Source: Pseudoxanthomonas sp. Root630
Lineage (GTDB): Bacteria; Pseudomonadota; Gammaproteobacteria; Xanthomonadales; Xanthomonadaceae
DNA: 64,000 bases
NCBI RefSeq assembly: GCF_001427585.1
Contig: NZ_LMGY01000015.1
Location: 149,850-213,849, forward strand
Direction of reading: 5' to 3'
Translations under genes and position numbers: made by a program
Shown here: positions 33,406 through 42,424 of the stretch, piece by piece
Layout: every line of letters starts with the position of its first letter
How positions within the stretch are numbered: the first letter of the stretch is position 1
The notes under the pieces: generated by a model
The model's database searches: none
Told to the model about the DNA's origin: nothing
The model's input: only the letters and a program-made list of their open reading frames with translations

Positions 33406-34731
33406 TCAGCCCTTCGGCTTGTCCAGATAATCCAGCGTCACCTGCAGCAGCGCGCGCAGGCCGATGTCGAGCGAGGATTCGTCCAGCATGAATTCGGGCG
33501 AATGGTTGCTCGGTGCCGTGACCGGATCGACGCCCTTGGCCGTGCTGCCGACGAAGAAGAACATCGATGGCACTTCGCGCGCATAGAACGAAAAATCCTC
33601 CGCGCCCATCTGCAGGCCCGGCGTGATGACGTTGTCCGCGCCCACCACGGCCTGCAGGCTGGGCAGCATCCGCGCGGTGAGCTCCGGGTTGTTGACGGTG
33701 ACCGGATTGCCGTCGTTGTCGGGCACGCTGGCTTCCACCTTCGCGCCGTGCGCGGCACTGACGTGGGTGGCGACGTTCTTCAGGTCGGCGAAGATCTTCT
33801 GCCGCATGCCTTCGTCGAAGGTGCGGATGGTGCCGACCACTTCAACGTAGTCGGGGATGATGTTGTAGCGGATGCCACCCTTGATCGCGCCGAAACTGAC
33901 CACCGCGGGCAGCTTGGAGATGTCGGTGCGGCGGCTGACGATGGTCTGGGTGGTGCCGATGACGTCGGCCATCGCGACGATCGGGTCCACGCCGCCCCAC
34001 GGCCGCGAGCCGTGCGTCTGCCGGCCGACGACCTTCAGCGTGAAGCTGTCGGATGCCGCCATCAGCGGCCCCTGGCGCACGCCGATCTGGCCGGCCGGAA
34101 TCGACGAGAACACGTGCAGGCCGAACACCGCCTCGGGCTTGAAGTCCTTGAACACGCCCTCCTTGAGCATCAGCTCCGCGCCCCCTTCCTCGCCGGCGGG
34201 TGCGCCTTCTTCGGCGGGCTGGAACACCAGCAGCACTTCGCCCGGCAGCGTGTCCTTCATGCCGACCAGCGCCTTCGCCACGCCCAGCAGGATGCCCGTG
34301 TGCGCGTCGTGGCCGCAGGCGTGCATCACGCCGACGGTCTCACCGCGATAGGTGGAGGTCGCCTTCGACGCGAACGGCAGGCTGTTGCGCTCGGTGACCG
34401 GCAATGCGTCCATGTCGGCGCGCAGCGCGATGCGCGGGCCGGGCTTGCCGCCCTTGATCACCGCGGTGACGCCATGATGCGCGATGCCGGTGCGTGGCTG
34501 CAGCCCCAGCTTGCGCAGTTCTTCGGCCACGCGCTTGGCGGTCTGTTCCTCGCGGTTGGACAGCTCCGGGTGCTGGTGGAAGTGCCGGCGCCAGTCGATC
34601 ACCTGCTGCTGCACCGCCTTGCCTGCGGCGACGACCTCCGGCCGTTGCGTGGGCGCGGCATCCTGGGCGGCGGCGGGCAGGGCGCAGGCGAGGGCGAGCA
34701 GGGAAACGGCGAGAGGACGTGCATGGCGCAT
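33406..34731 (-). CDS. Secreted M20D-family amidohydrolase/metallopeptidase (paralogue 1)
   Basis: The start at 34731 has AGGAG 8 bases before it and gives a signal peptide (LAVSLLALACALPAAAQ). The M20D zinc site is visible: HACGHDAHTG (Cys139, His141, His144), FQPAEEGAP with the catalytic Glu, and a HSPEFMLDE segment near the C terminus. Family members hydrolyse N-acyl amino acids, hippurate or IAA conjugates. The closest relative in the window is the gene at 35809, sharing most motifs; the two are separated by a TauE/SafE transporter gene on the other strand. An N-acyl-amino-acid substrate is inferred only. Confidence 0.9.
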   Translation of the reverse strand: MRHARPLAVSLLALACALPAAAQDAAPTQRPEVVAAGKAVQQQVIDWRRHFHQHPELSNREEQTAKRVAEELRKLGLQPRTGIAHHGVTAVIKGGKPGPRIALRADMDALPVTERNSLPFASKATSTYRGETVGVMHACGHDAHTGILLGVAKALVGMKDTLPGEVLLVFQPAEEGAPAGEEGGAELMLKEGVFKDFKPEAVFGLHVFSSIPAGQIGVRQGPLMAASDSFTLKVVGRQTHGSRPWGGVDPIVAMADVIGTTQTIVSRRTDISKLPAVVSFGAIKGGIRYNIIPDYVEVVGTIRTFDEGMRQKIFADLKNVATHVSAAHGAKVEASVPDNDGNPVTVNNPELTARMLPSLQAVVGADNVITPGLQMGAEDFSFYAREVPSMFFFVGSTAKGVDPVTAPSNHSPEFMLDESSLDIGLRALLQVTLDYLDKPKG

Positions 34732-34864
34732 CGGGTCGGCTCCTGGAGACAAGCCCCGATGCTACCGCCTGCGTCGCGGCCACGCGCATGCCGCCTTAGA
34801 ATGCGCAGGCGTTCCGTGTGGCCGATCACGGCTGGCGACGCCTCCGCCCCCCGCCGGAACCACC

Positions 34865-35650
34865 ATGCCCGACCTCGCCCTGCAGGTGCTCCTGCTGCTG
34901 TTCCTCGCCGCGATGCTGGCGGGCTTCATCGACGCCATCGCGGGCGGCGGCGGCATGGTGACGATTCCCGCGATGCTGCTGGCCGGCATCCCGCCGCTGC
35001 AGGTGCTGGGCACCAACAAGCTGCAGTCGCTGTTCGGCTCGGGCTCGGCCAGCTGGGCCTACGCGCGTCATGGACACGTCGATCTCAAGGGCCAGCTGCC
35101 GATGGTGCTGACCGCGGCGTTGGGTGCCGTCGGTGGTGCGTTGTTGGCCACGATCATCCCGGTGGACTGGTTGAAGTGGGCACTGCCGTTCCTGCTGGTG
35201 GGCATCGCGGTGTACTTCGGCCTGAAGCCCGACATCGGCCACGTGGACCAGCACCAGCGCATGCGGCCGCAAGTGTTCGCGCTGACCTTCGTGCCGGCGA
35301 TCGGCTTCTATGACGGCGTGTTCGGCCCGGGCACGGGCTCGTTCCTGATGCTGGGCTTCGTCGCCCTGGCCGGCTTCGGCATCCTCAAGGCGACCGCACA
35401 CACCAAGTTCCTCAACTTCGGCTCCAACCTCGGCGCATTCGGTGTGTTCCTGCTGCACGGCGCGGTACTGTGGAAGATCGGCCTGCTGATGGGCGCGGGC
35501 CAGTTCCTCGGCGCGCAGCTGGGCTCGCGCTTCGCGATGAAGCAGGGCGCGCGGATCATCAAGCCGCTGCTGGTCACCGTGTCGATCGCGCTGGCGATCC
35601 GCCTGCTGGCGGATCCGCAACATCCGTTGCGTCTCTGGCTGCGGCTCTAA
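34865..35650 (+). CDS. TSUP (TauE/SafE) family transporter
   Basis: The 261-residue inner-membrane protein has about eight helices and the TSUP signature FIDAIAGGGGMVTIPAML near the N terminus, repeated in diverged form around VFGPGTGSFLMLGF. Such proteins export sulfite, sulfoacetate or related organic anions. The ATG at 34865 is the first position at which the transmembrane start makes sense. A TAGAAT hexamer near 34797 could be a -10. Two M20 amidohydrolase genes flank it on the opposite strand. Confidence 0.9.
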   Translation: MPDLALQVLLLLFLAAMLAGFIDAIAGGGGMVTIPAMLLAGIPPLQVLGTNKLQSLFGSGSASWAYARHGHVDLKGQLPMVLTAALGAVGGALLATIIPVDWLKWALPFLLVGIAVYFGLKPDIGHVDQHQRMRPQVFALTFVPAIGFYDGVFGPGTGSFLMLGFVALAGFGILKATAHTKFLNFGSNLGAFGVFLLHGAVLWKIGLLMGAGQFLGAQLGSRFAMKQGARIIKPLLVTVSIALAIRLLADPQHPLRLWLRL

Positions 35651-35802
35651 CCCTTCTCCCCGCGGGGCGGGGAGAAGGTGGCCGGAGGCCGGATGAGGGG
35701 CGCACGCGTTCCTTCGGTCACTTCTTGGATGAACATGGCGCTGCGGCTTCGTCGCCCCTCACCCGCCTTCGGCACCCTCTCCCCGTTGCACGGAGAGAGG
35801 GA
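35651..35802. repeat. Inverted pair of the second palindromic repeat family (35.7 kb copy)
   Basis: Left arm at 35651-35705 (CCTTCTCCCCG and GGGGAGAAGG, then GGCCGGATGAGGGGCG); inverted right arm at 35752-35802. It fills the gap between the convergent TauE/SafE and amidohydrolase genes. Confidence 0.75.
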
Positions 35803-35808
35803 AACACA

Positions 35809-37125
35809 TCATTTCGGTTGGCTAGTCAGGTAATCCAACGCCACCTGCAGCATCGTCCTGCTGCCGGTCTGCAGCGCCTGTTCGTCGAGCAGGAACTGCG
35901 GCGAGTGGTTGATCGGCGCGGTGGCGGGGTCGATGCCCTTCGACGTCGAACCGACGAAGAAGTAGAAGCCCGGCACGGTGTTGGCGAACTGCGAGAAGTC
36001 CTCGGCCACCGTCACCAAGGGCATCTCGATCACGTTCGCCGCGCCCACCGCCTTCTCCAGCGAAGGCCGCACGCGCTGGGTGAGCGCAGGCTGGTTGATC
36101 GTGGCGGGCGCGTTGTTGGCCACTTTCAGCTCGGCGCTGCCGCCGCTGGCGTGCGCGTAGTCGTCGGCGATGCGACGGAAGCGCGTGATCACGTCTTCGC
36201 GCACGGTCGGATCGAACGTGCGCAGCGTGCCGACCAGGGTCGCTTCGTCCGGAATGATGTTGAAGCGCACGCCGGCCTGGAACTGCCCCGCGGTCAGCAC
36301 CACCGGGCTGGTGGCGATGTTCACCTGCCGCGCGATCATGCTCTGCGTGCCCAGCAGGATCTGCGCGCCCAGGGTGATCGGGTCCACGCCGTCCCACGGC
36401 CGCGAGCCGTGCGTCTGCTTGCCCTTCACCACCAGCGACCACTCGTCCGCCGCGGCGAGCAACGGTCCGCTGCGGTAGCCCACGCTGCCCACGGGCAGGC
36501 CGGCCCACACATGCAGGCCGAACACGGCGTCGGGCTTGAAGTCCTTGAAGACGCCGTCCTGCAGCATCAACGCCGCGCCGAACACGGCGCCCGCGACCGG
36601 CGGACCTTCCTCCGCCGGCTGGAACACGAACATCACTTCGCCGGCGAGTTCATCCTTCGCGGCGACCAGCGCCTGCGCCACGCCCATCAGGATGGCGACG
36701 TGCGCATCGTGGCCGCAGGCGTGCATCACGCCGACCGGCTGGCCGCGGTACTCGGCCTTCACCGTCGACGCGAAAGGCAGGCCGGTCTGTTCGGTGACCG
36801 GCAGCGCGTCCATGTCGGCGCGCAGTGCGATGCGCGGGCCGGGTTTCGCACCCTTCAGCACCGCGACCACGCCGGTCTTGCCGACGCCGGTGCGGACCGT
36901 GAGGCCGAGCGCGCGCAGGTGGTCGGCGACCAGTGCGGCGGTCCGCGTTTCCTGCTCGCCGAGTTCGGGATGCTGGTGGATGTCGCGACGCCACTGCACG
37001 AGCTTGGGCTGCGCGCGTTCCAGCGCAGTGAAGGCGGTGGCGTCCTGGGCCCGCGCCTCTTCCGCGCCCACCAGTGCGGCGGTGGCGACGAGCAGGGCGG
37101 CGAACAAGCGATGGGCGCGAAGCAT
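35809..37125 (-). CDS. Secreted M20D-family amidohydrolase/metallopeptidase (paralogue 2)
   Basis: Signal peptide (AHRLFAALLVATAALVG) from the ATG at 37125, then the same architecture as the gene at 33406, with the zinc site HACGHDAHVA, the catalytic FQPAEEGPP, and a matching C-terminal PINHSPQFLLDEQ. The shared THGSRPW, GPRIALRADMDALPVTE and FKDFKP segments show a duplication rather than distant homology. The substrate is unknown. Confidence 0.9.
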   Translation of the reverse strand: MLRAHRLFAALLVATAALVGAEEARAQDATAFTALERAQPKLVQWRRDIHQHPELGEQETRTAALVADHLRALGLTVRTGVGKTGVVAVLKGAKPGPRIALRADMDALPVTEQTGLPFASTVKAEYRGQPVGVMHACGHDAHVAILMGVAQALVAAKDELAGEVMFVFQPAEEGPPVAGAVFGAALMLQDGVFKDFKPDAVFGLHVWAGLPVGSVGYRSGPLLAAADEWSLVVKGKQTHGSRPWDGVDPITLGAQILLGTQSMIARQVNIATSPVVLTAGQFQAGVRFNIIPDEATLVGTLRTFDPTVREDVITRFRRIADDYAHASGGSAELKVANNAPATINQPALTQRVRPSLEKAVGAANVIEMPLVTVAEDFSQFANTVPGFYFFVGSTSKGIDPATAPINHSPQFLLDEQALQTGSRTMLQVALDYLTSQPK

Positions 37126-37274
37126 GGCGGCATCCGGGCGGGCGGGGAGCACGATGCTAGCCCGTGCGGCGTGCGCGTCCAATGGCGAATCACCATGAGC
37201 GCATGCCCGTGTGCGGCTCGCATTCGCTACGCGTGCATGGCAGGCTCGCAGGCCACTGGAGAGCGCCCCTGCCC

Positions 37275-38612
37275 ATGACCCGCGATGCCGACCCCGCTTC
37301 TTCCCGTCCGCTGCAGGGCGATGCCGCGCTGCTGCGCGCAGTGGGCAGCCTGGCGCTGGCCGCGGCCGTCATCAACATCATCGTCGGTGGCGGCATCTTC
37401 AAGATGCCCGCCGCGCTGTCGGCGCAGGTCGGTGCCGCCGCGCCGCTGGCGCTGCTGGCCGGTGCGGTGGTGATGGTGCCGGTGGCGTTGTGCTTCGCCG
37501 CCATCGGCAGCCGTGCCTCCGCCACGGGTGGGCCGTACACGTACGTCAGCGCGGTGTTCGGCACGCTGCCGGGCTTCCTGGCCGGGGCGCTGATGTGGAT
37601 CTGCAACGTGGCCTCCAGTGCCGGCGTCGCCGCCGCGCTGTCGCTGCAGGCGGCCAGCCTGTGGCCGGTCTTCGATGCGCCGCTGCCGCGCGCGCTGCTG
37701 CTGTTGGGCGTGTACGCCGCGATCTACGCGCTCAATGCCTTCGGCGTGAAGCTGGGCGCACGCGCGGTGATGGCGCTGGCCACATTGAAACTGGTGCCGC
37801 TGTTCCTGCTGGTGGTCCTGGGTCTGGCATTCGTCGATACCACGCAGATCAGCTTCGCGTTCACCGACGTACCCTCCTGGACGGCGCTGGGCGCGGCGAT
37901 GGTGATGGTGGTGTTCGCGTATTCCGGCGTGGAGACAGCGTTGATTCCCGGTGGCGAAGTGCGCGATCCCTCGCGCAGCGTGCCGCGCGCGGCATTGAGC
38001 GCCATCCTGCTGGTGGTGCTGCTGTACCTGGGCCTGCAGATCGTCTGCCAGGGCGTGCTGGGTCCGGCGCTGGCGAGCAGCAGCGTGCCGATCGCCGAGG
38101 CCGCGGGCCGGCTGTGGGATCCGGCACGCATCGCCCTGCTGGTGACCGCTTGCGTCTCGATGGCGGGCTTCCTGCTGGGCAACCTGCTGGGGTCGTCGCG
38201 GCTGCTGTTCGCGCTGGGGCGCGATGGCTACCTGCCGCAGGCCTTCGGTCGCGTCAGCGCTACCCACCGGGTGCCGCTGCTGGCACTGGCCACGCACGCC
38301 GGCCTCGCCTGCCTGCTGGCGGTGGTGGGCAATTTCGAAGCCCTGGTGCTGATCTCGGGCGGCGCGGTCTGCCTGGTCTACGTGATGGTCTGCGTGGCCG
38401 CCTGGCGGGCGCAGCGCACCGACCTGCGCGAGCGCGGCGCGCCGTTCGTGCTGCGTGGCGGTCCGCTGGTGCCGGGTTTGGCGGTGGTCGGCATGGTCGC
38501 CATCCTCACCACGCTGAGCGCGCGCGAGTGGACGGCGATCGGCGTGGCGGTCGTGGTGCTGGCGATCGTGTACGCAGTGCTGGTCGGGCTGCGGCGGCGC
38601 GTCGGCAGCTGA
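37275..38612 (+). CDS. APC-family amino-acid transporter
   Basis: This 445-residue membrane protein has about 12 helices with the APC helix-1 motif IVGGGIFKMP and a later FAYSGVETALIPGGEVRDPSR. It differs from the permease at 5410 and belongs to the LAT/ArcD-like branch by its helix-1 glycine run. The ATG at 37275 precedes a short soluble tail of about 22 residues. The substrate cannot be told. It is divergent from the second amidohydrolase, so it may take up amino acids released by it; this is inference. Confidence 0.85.
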   Translation: MTRDADPASSRPLQGDAALLRAVGSLALAAAVINIIVGGGIFKMPAALSAQVGAAAPLALLAGAVVMVPVALCFAAIGSRASATGGPYTYVSAVFGTLPGFLAGALMWICNVASSAGVAAALSLQAASLWPVFDAPLPRALLLLGVYAAIYALNAFGVKLGARAVMALATLKLVPLFLLVVLGLAFVDTTQISFAFTDVPSWTALGAAMVMVVFAYSGVETALIPGGEVRDPSRSVPRAALSAILLVVLLYLGLQIVCQGVLGPALASSSVPIAEAAGRLWDPARIALLVTACVSMAGFLLGNLLGSSRLLFALGRDGYLPQAFGRVSATHRVPLLALATHAGLACLLAVVGNFEALVLISGGAVCLVYVMVCVAAWRAQRTDLRERGAPFVLRGGPLVPGLAVVGMVAILTTLSAREWTAIGVAVVVLAIVYAVLVGLRRRVGS

Positions 38613-38637
38613 CCTGTAGGAGCGAAGGGGGGTGTGG

Positions 38638-38709
38638 TGTGGGAGCGACGTAAGTCGCGAAGCTCTTGTTCGGTGAACCGAAAAGCTCGCGACTTACGTC
38701 GCTCCCACA
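38638..38709. repeat. Inverted pair of GGGAGCGACGT repeats (REPIN-like, copy C, compact hairpin)
   Basis: TGTGGGAGCGACGTAAGTCG begins the left arm (38638-38663), and the inverted right arm is at 38684-38709, making a 72-base hairpin with a short loop containing a CGGT...ACCG stem. A 14-base fragment of the same element (CTGTAGGAGCGAA) lies just before at 38613-38626. Confidence 0.85.
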
Positions 38710-38725
38710 GAGAACGGCATGGCGG

Positions 38726-39577
38726 TCAGCGGAACACCACCGTCCTGTGCCCGTTGAGCAGGATGCGGTGCTCCACGTGGCGGCGCACTGCGCGGGCGAG
38801 CACCAGCGATTCGATGTCGCTGCCCATGCGCACCAGTTCCTTCGGCGTCATCGCGTGGTCCACGCGCGCGACGTCCTGTTCGATGATCGGACCTTCATCC
38901 AGGTCGCGCGTCACGTAGTGCGCCGTGGCACCGATGATCTTGACCCCGCGTGCGTGCGCCTGGTGGTACGGCTTGGCGCCCTTGAAGCTCGGCAGGAAGC
39001 TGTGATGGATGTTGATCGCGCGGCCGGCCAATGCATCGCACAGCGTCGGCGAGAGGATCTGCATGTAGCGCGCCAGCACGACCAGGTCGATCCGCTCGCG
39101 CTCGACCAGGTCGATGATGCGGTGTTCCTGTTCGTCGCGATGGTCGGCGGATACGGGCAGATGATGGAAGGCGACACCGTACGACTGCGCCAGCGGCGCG
39201 AAATCGGCATGGTTGGATGCCACGCAGGCGATCTCCACCGGCAGCTGCCGGCTGTGCACGCGGAACAGCAGGTCGTTGAGGCAGTGCCCCTGCTTGCTCA
39301 CCAGTACCATCAGCCGCGCCTTGCGGCGCGCGTCGTGCAGCTGCCAGTCCATCGCGAACGCATCGGCGAGCGGCTGGAAACGCGCATGCAGCGCTTCCGC
39401 CGTGATGCCTTCCGGCAGGTCGAAGTGCACGCGCAGGAAGAAGCGGCCGGATTCCTCGTCGCCGAACTGCTGCGCATCGAGGATGTTGCAACCAGCGTCG
39501 AACAGCAGCCCGGTGACGCGATAGACGATGCCGGTCGTATCCGGGCAGGACAGGGTGAGGATGTGGTCGCGGCGCAT
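38726..39577 (-). CDS. purU: Formyltetrahydrofolate deformylase
   Basis: PurU hydrolyses 10-formyl-THF to formate and THF, balancing one-carbon pools. The 283-residue protein has an N-terminal ACT domain (ILTLSCPDTTGIVYRVTGLL, regulatory binding of Met/Gly in E. coli) and a C-terminal formyltransferase fold: NIHHSFLPSFKGAKPYHQA and the GATAHYVTRDLDEGPIIEQD active-site segment. The ATG at 39577 is preferred; an in-frame ATG at 39634 would add 19 residues with no family match. An I78-type inhibitor gene ends 20 bases upstream on the same strand. Confidence 0.93.
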   Translation of the reverse strand: MRRDHILTLSCPDTTGIVYRVTGLLFDAGCNILDAQQFGDEESGRFFLRVHFDLPEGITAEALHARFQPLADAFAMDWQLHDARRKARLMVLVSKQGHCLNDLLFRVHSRQLPVEIACVASNHADFAPLAQSYGVAFHHLPVSADHRDEQEHRIIDLVERERIDLVVLARYMQILSPTLCDALAGRAINIHHSFLPSFKGAKPYHQAHARGVKIIGATAHYVTRDLDEGPIIEQDVARVDHAMTPKELVRMGSDIESLVLARAVRRHVEHRILLNGHRTVVFR

Positions 39578-39596
39578 GGGGTGGGGTGCCGCAGTC

Positions 39597-39914
39597 CTAC
39601 TCGCAGCGCGCCGCGGTGATGCGGTTGTTGGCATCGATGTACACGCGGAGGCGGTCGTCGCGCGCGTCGTGCTTCACCACCGTGCTGGGGCCGATCGGGT
39701 TGACCAGCCCCGCGCCGCTTTCGCGGGACAGGCGTCGCAGCGTGGCTTCGTCCGCCGGCTGCCCCACGGCCCAGCCCAGCGCGGCGTCGCGACAGGTGCC
39801 GCTGCCGGCGACCTGCGGGCCGGGCGTGCTGACGCAGGCGGAGAGGGCCATCGCGGCGAGGGCGAGGAGCGCTGCGCGGGTGGACGAACGGTGCGGCGAC
39901 AGGGGGATGGCCAT
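39597..39914 (-). CDS. I78-family peptidase inhibitor lipoprotein
   Basis: This 105-residue protein has a lipobox (ALSAC at about residue 27), so it is anchored in the envelope. The rest matches the I78 inhibitor family: GWAVGQPADEATLRRLSRES, the LVNPIGPSTVVKHD loop that inserts into proteases, and a terminal DNNRITAARCE. Family members inhibit subtilisin-type and chymotrypsin-like proteases, which suits an organism that secretes many proteases. It is followed on the same strand by purU, with a 20-base gap. Confidence 0.8.
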   Translation of the reverse strand: MAIPLSPHRSSTRAALLALAAMALSACVSTPGPQVAGSGTCRDAALGWAVGQPADEATLRRLSRESGAGLVNPIGPSTVVKHDARDDRLRVYIDANNRITAARCE

Positions 39915-40022
39915 GGCAGCATCTCGTGGGGCGGCTGAGGATCGCTGTTTAACACACCCGCTGGCATAAAGGGCGGGCGCCACCGCCGCGCACCGCCTGT
40001 TCCCGCCTTCACGGAGACCGTC

Positions 40023-41081
40023 ATGGATCGTCGCTTCGTACTGCCGCTCGCGTTCGCCGTCACCCTGCTGTCATCCCTTGCCGCCCCGCCCGCCGCCGCG
40101 TGCACGCGCGTGGTCTACCTCGGTGCCGACGAGGACGTGATCACCGCGCGCTCGATGGACTGGAAGAACGACGTGGCCACCCACCTGTGGATCTTCCCGC
40201 GCGGCATGGCCCGCAGCGGACAGGCCGGCCCGAATTCGGTGACATGGACCTCGAAGTACGGCAGCGTGATCGCTACCGGCTACGAGGTCTCCACCACCGA
40301 CGGCATGAACGAGGCCGGCCTGGTCGCCAACGTGCTGTGGCTGGTCGAATCCGAGTATCCCGCCTACGACGGTCGCGGTCCCGGCCTGAGCATCGCGGCG
40401 TGGGCGCAGTACGTGCTGGACAACTACGGCACCGTGAAGGAAGCCGTCAACGCGCTGCGCAAGCAGCCCTTCACCGTGGTGACCGACAAGGTCCCCGGGG
40501 AAGACCGGCTGACCACGCTGCACCTGTCGATGTCCGACGCCACGGGCGACAGCGCCATCGTCGAGTACATCGACGGCAAGCAGGTGATCCACCACGGCCG
40601 CCAGTACCAGGTGATGACCAACTCGCCGGTGTTCGACCAGCAACTCGCGCTCAATACCTACTGGAAGCAGATCGGCGGCACGGTGATGCTGCCGGGCACC
40701 AACCGCGCGTCGGACCGTTTCGCGCGCGCCTCGTTCTACGTCAACGCGATTCCCAAGGCCGAGGATCCGGTGAAGGCGCTGGCCAGCGTCTTCAGCGTGA
40801 TCCGCAACGCGTCGGTGCCGTTCGGCATCAATACGCCGGAAGAGCCGAACATCTCCTCCACCCGCTGGCGCACCGTCGCCGACCACAAGCGCAAGCTCTA
40901 TTTCTTCGAATCCGCGCTGACGCCGAATACGTTCTGGGTGGATCTCAAGGACGTCGATTTCTCGAAGGAGACCGGCAAGGTGCTGCGGCTTGACCTGGGC
41001 CAGGACCAGCGCAACGTGTTCGCCGGCAACGCGGTGAAGGATTTCCGGCCCGCGGCGCCGTTCGTGTTCCAGGGCCTATAG
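40023..41081 (+). CDS. Periplasmic choloylglycine hydrolase-family Ntn amidase (penicillin V acylase type)
   Basis: GGAG lies 6 bases before the ATG. A signal peptide of 26 residues ends in AAPPAAA, and processing exposes Cys27 as the N-terminal nucleophile (CTRVVYLG), the defining feature of the choloylglycine/penicillin V acylase family. RSMDWKND (Asp) and STTDGMNEAGLVANVLWL are conserved family segments. Gram-negative periplasmic members often hydrolyse acyl-homoserine lactones or penicillin V. Its stop overlaps the stop of the convergent beta-lactamase-fold gene by 6 bases (CTATAG). Confidence 0.9.
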   Translation: MDRRFVLPLAFAVTLLSSLAAPPAAACTRVVYLGADEDVITARSMDWKNDVATHLWIFPRGMARSGQAGPNSVTWTSKYGSVIATGYEVSTTDGMNEAGLVANVLWLVESEYPAYDGRGPGLSIAAWAQYVLDNYGTVKEAVNALRKQPFTVVTDKVPGEDRLTTLHLSMSDATGDSAIVEYIDGKQVIHHGRQYQVMTNSPVFDQQLALNTYWKQIGGTVMLPGTNRASDRFARASFYVNAIPKAEDPVKALASVFSVIRNASVPFGINTPEEPNISSTRWRTVADHKRKLYFFESALTPNTFWVDLKDVDFSKETGKVLRLDLGQDQRNVFAGNAVKDFRPAAPFVFQGL

Positions 41082-42341
41082 GTCGAACGCCAGCAGGTCG
41101 TGTCCGGTCGCGGCGCGCACCACGCGCCGGTACAGCACGTTGCCGCTGCCGCCGTTGGTCAGCGCCACCAGCGCGCGCTGGCCGCGGGCATCGCCCAGGG
41201 CGAAATTCTTGAAGATGCCGCCGTTGCTGCCCGAGTGGTAGAACACCGGGCCGCGCGGCGTGGCTTCCAGGTTCCAGCCCAGGCCCTTGTCGGTCCAGCG
41301 GCCGGGCACCTCGATCTGCTTCGTCAGCATCGCCGTGCGCGTGGCGTCGCTGATTTGCCATGGCGCGCGCGGCGTGCGCACCATCAGCGCCATGAAGCGC
41401 GCGTAGTCGCTCGGGGTGGTGCGCAGGCTCGCCGCCGCGTTGGCGAGGATGTCGCCGGGCCAGTTCACCAGGCCCTTCGGCGTGATGGCCTGCACATCCG
41501 GCAGCGCGCGCTCGGCATCTTCGTAACGCCACGCGGACAGCGGCTTGCCCCAGCGGTTCGCGACGGTCTGCGCCGCGTTCCACGTGTCGCGCAGCATCTG
41601 CGGCGGCATGCCCGTTTCTTCGTCTTCGACGGCGCGATGGCCGTACACCGAACGTGCCGCCAGTTCCGTGCTCCAGCTGTAGCTGCTGTCCCGCATGCCG
41701 GCAGGACCGAACAGCAACCGCTGCATCGACTCGTCCAGGCTCTCGCCGGTCAGCGTCTCGACCACCAGCTGCAGCCAGAAGATCGCTTCGCCCGAATAGT
41801 CGATGCGCGTCCCCGGCTTTACCGCGGGCACGAGCTTTTCGTGGGCCGGGTCCTTGCGCCAGTTCGGCAGGCCGGTGGAATGGCGCAGCACGTCGCGCGC
41901 GGTGACCCGATCCACCCACGGGTGATCGGCCAGGTAGTCCATCCGCCGATAGCGCACCAGCGGGGCATCGAGGTCGATCACGCCCTGGTCCGCCAGCTGC
42001 AGCACCAGGTAGGCGAACACCGGCTTGCTGAGCGAGGCATCCTCGAACAGCGTGTCGTCCGTCACCGGCGTCCGCGTCTCTGCATTCAATACGCCAAGGT
42101 TGCGCGACCACACCACCTCGCCACGCTCGACCACCGCCATGCCGATGGCGGGTACGCGCAGTGCCTGCATCAGGCGAGGAAGGTCGGCGAGGAAGGCGTC
42201 GGGTGGAATCCAGTTCGTGGCGTCGTCGCAGGCGGCGGCGGAGGCGAGGCGGGGCCATGCAAGGGCCGCCAACGGCGTGGCGGCAAGGGCGTTCAACCAG
42301 CGGCGGCGTGAGGGCGAAGGCGGCGGCGCGACGGGTGGCAT
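41076..42341 (-). CDS. Tat-exported serine hydrolase, beta-lactamase/S12 fold
   Basis: The start at 42341 reveals a twin-arginine signal (SRRRWLNALAATPLAALAW) and so export of a folded protein. Catalytic elements are SLSK at 103-106 (Ser103, Lys106), YSGEAIFWLQ in place of the usual YxN, and HSGSNGG near the C terminus. The YxG in place of YxN occurs in esterase-like members. Substrate unknown. An extension upstream to 42494 crosses a palindromic repeat and is rejected. It is convergent with the Ntn amidase gene. Confidence 0.85.
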   Translation of the reverse strand: MPPVAPPPSPSRRRWLNALAATPLAALAWPRLASAAACDDATNWIPPDAFLADLPRLMQALRVPAIGMAVVERGEVVWSRNLGVLNAETRTPVTDDTLFEDASLSKPVFAYLVLQLADQGVIDLDAPLVRYRRMDYLADHPWVDRVTARDVLRHSTGLPNWRKDPAHEKLVPAVKPGTRIDYSGEAIFWLQLVVETLTGESLDESMQRLLFGPAGMRDSSYSWSTELAARSVYGHRAVEDEETGMPPQMLRDTWNAAQTVANRWGKPLSAWRYEDAERALPDVQAITPKGLVNWPGDILANAAASLRTTPSDYARFMALMVRTPRAPWQISDATRTAMLTKQIEVPGRWTDKGLGWNLEATPRGPVFYHSGSNGGIFKNFALGDARGQRALVALTNGGSGNVLYRRVVRAATGHDLLAFDL

Positions 42342-42393
42342 CGGAGAGGCATCCACGAGAGGCTTGAACAAGGAGGACGAACGAACGCCCCAA

Positions 42394-42421
42394 GCCCCTC
42401 CCGCTTCTGCGAGAGGGCGCC
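42394..42421. repeat. Single arm of the second palindromic repeat family
   Basis: GCCCCTCCCGCTTCTGCGAG followed by AGGGCGCC is a 28-base imperfect palindrome that resembles one arm of the paired elements at 33.2, 35.7, 49.1 and 59.6 kb. No partner was found nearby. Confidence 0.4.
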
Positions 42422-42424
42422 GCG

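Noticed and set aside
38613-38626. Third arm of the GGAGCGACGT element next to pair C
   Set aside because: Only about 14 bases match, so it is noted as a fragment and not scored as a separate copy.
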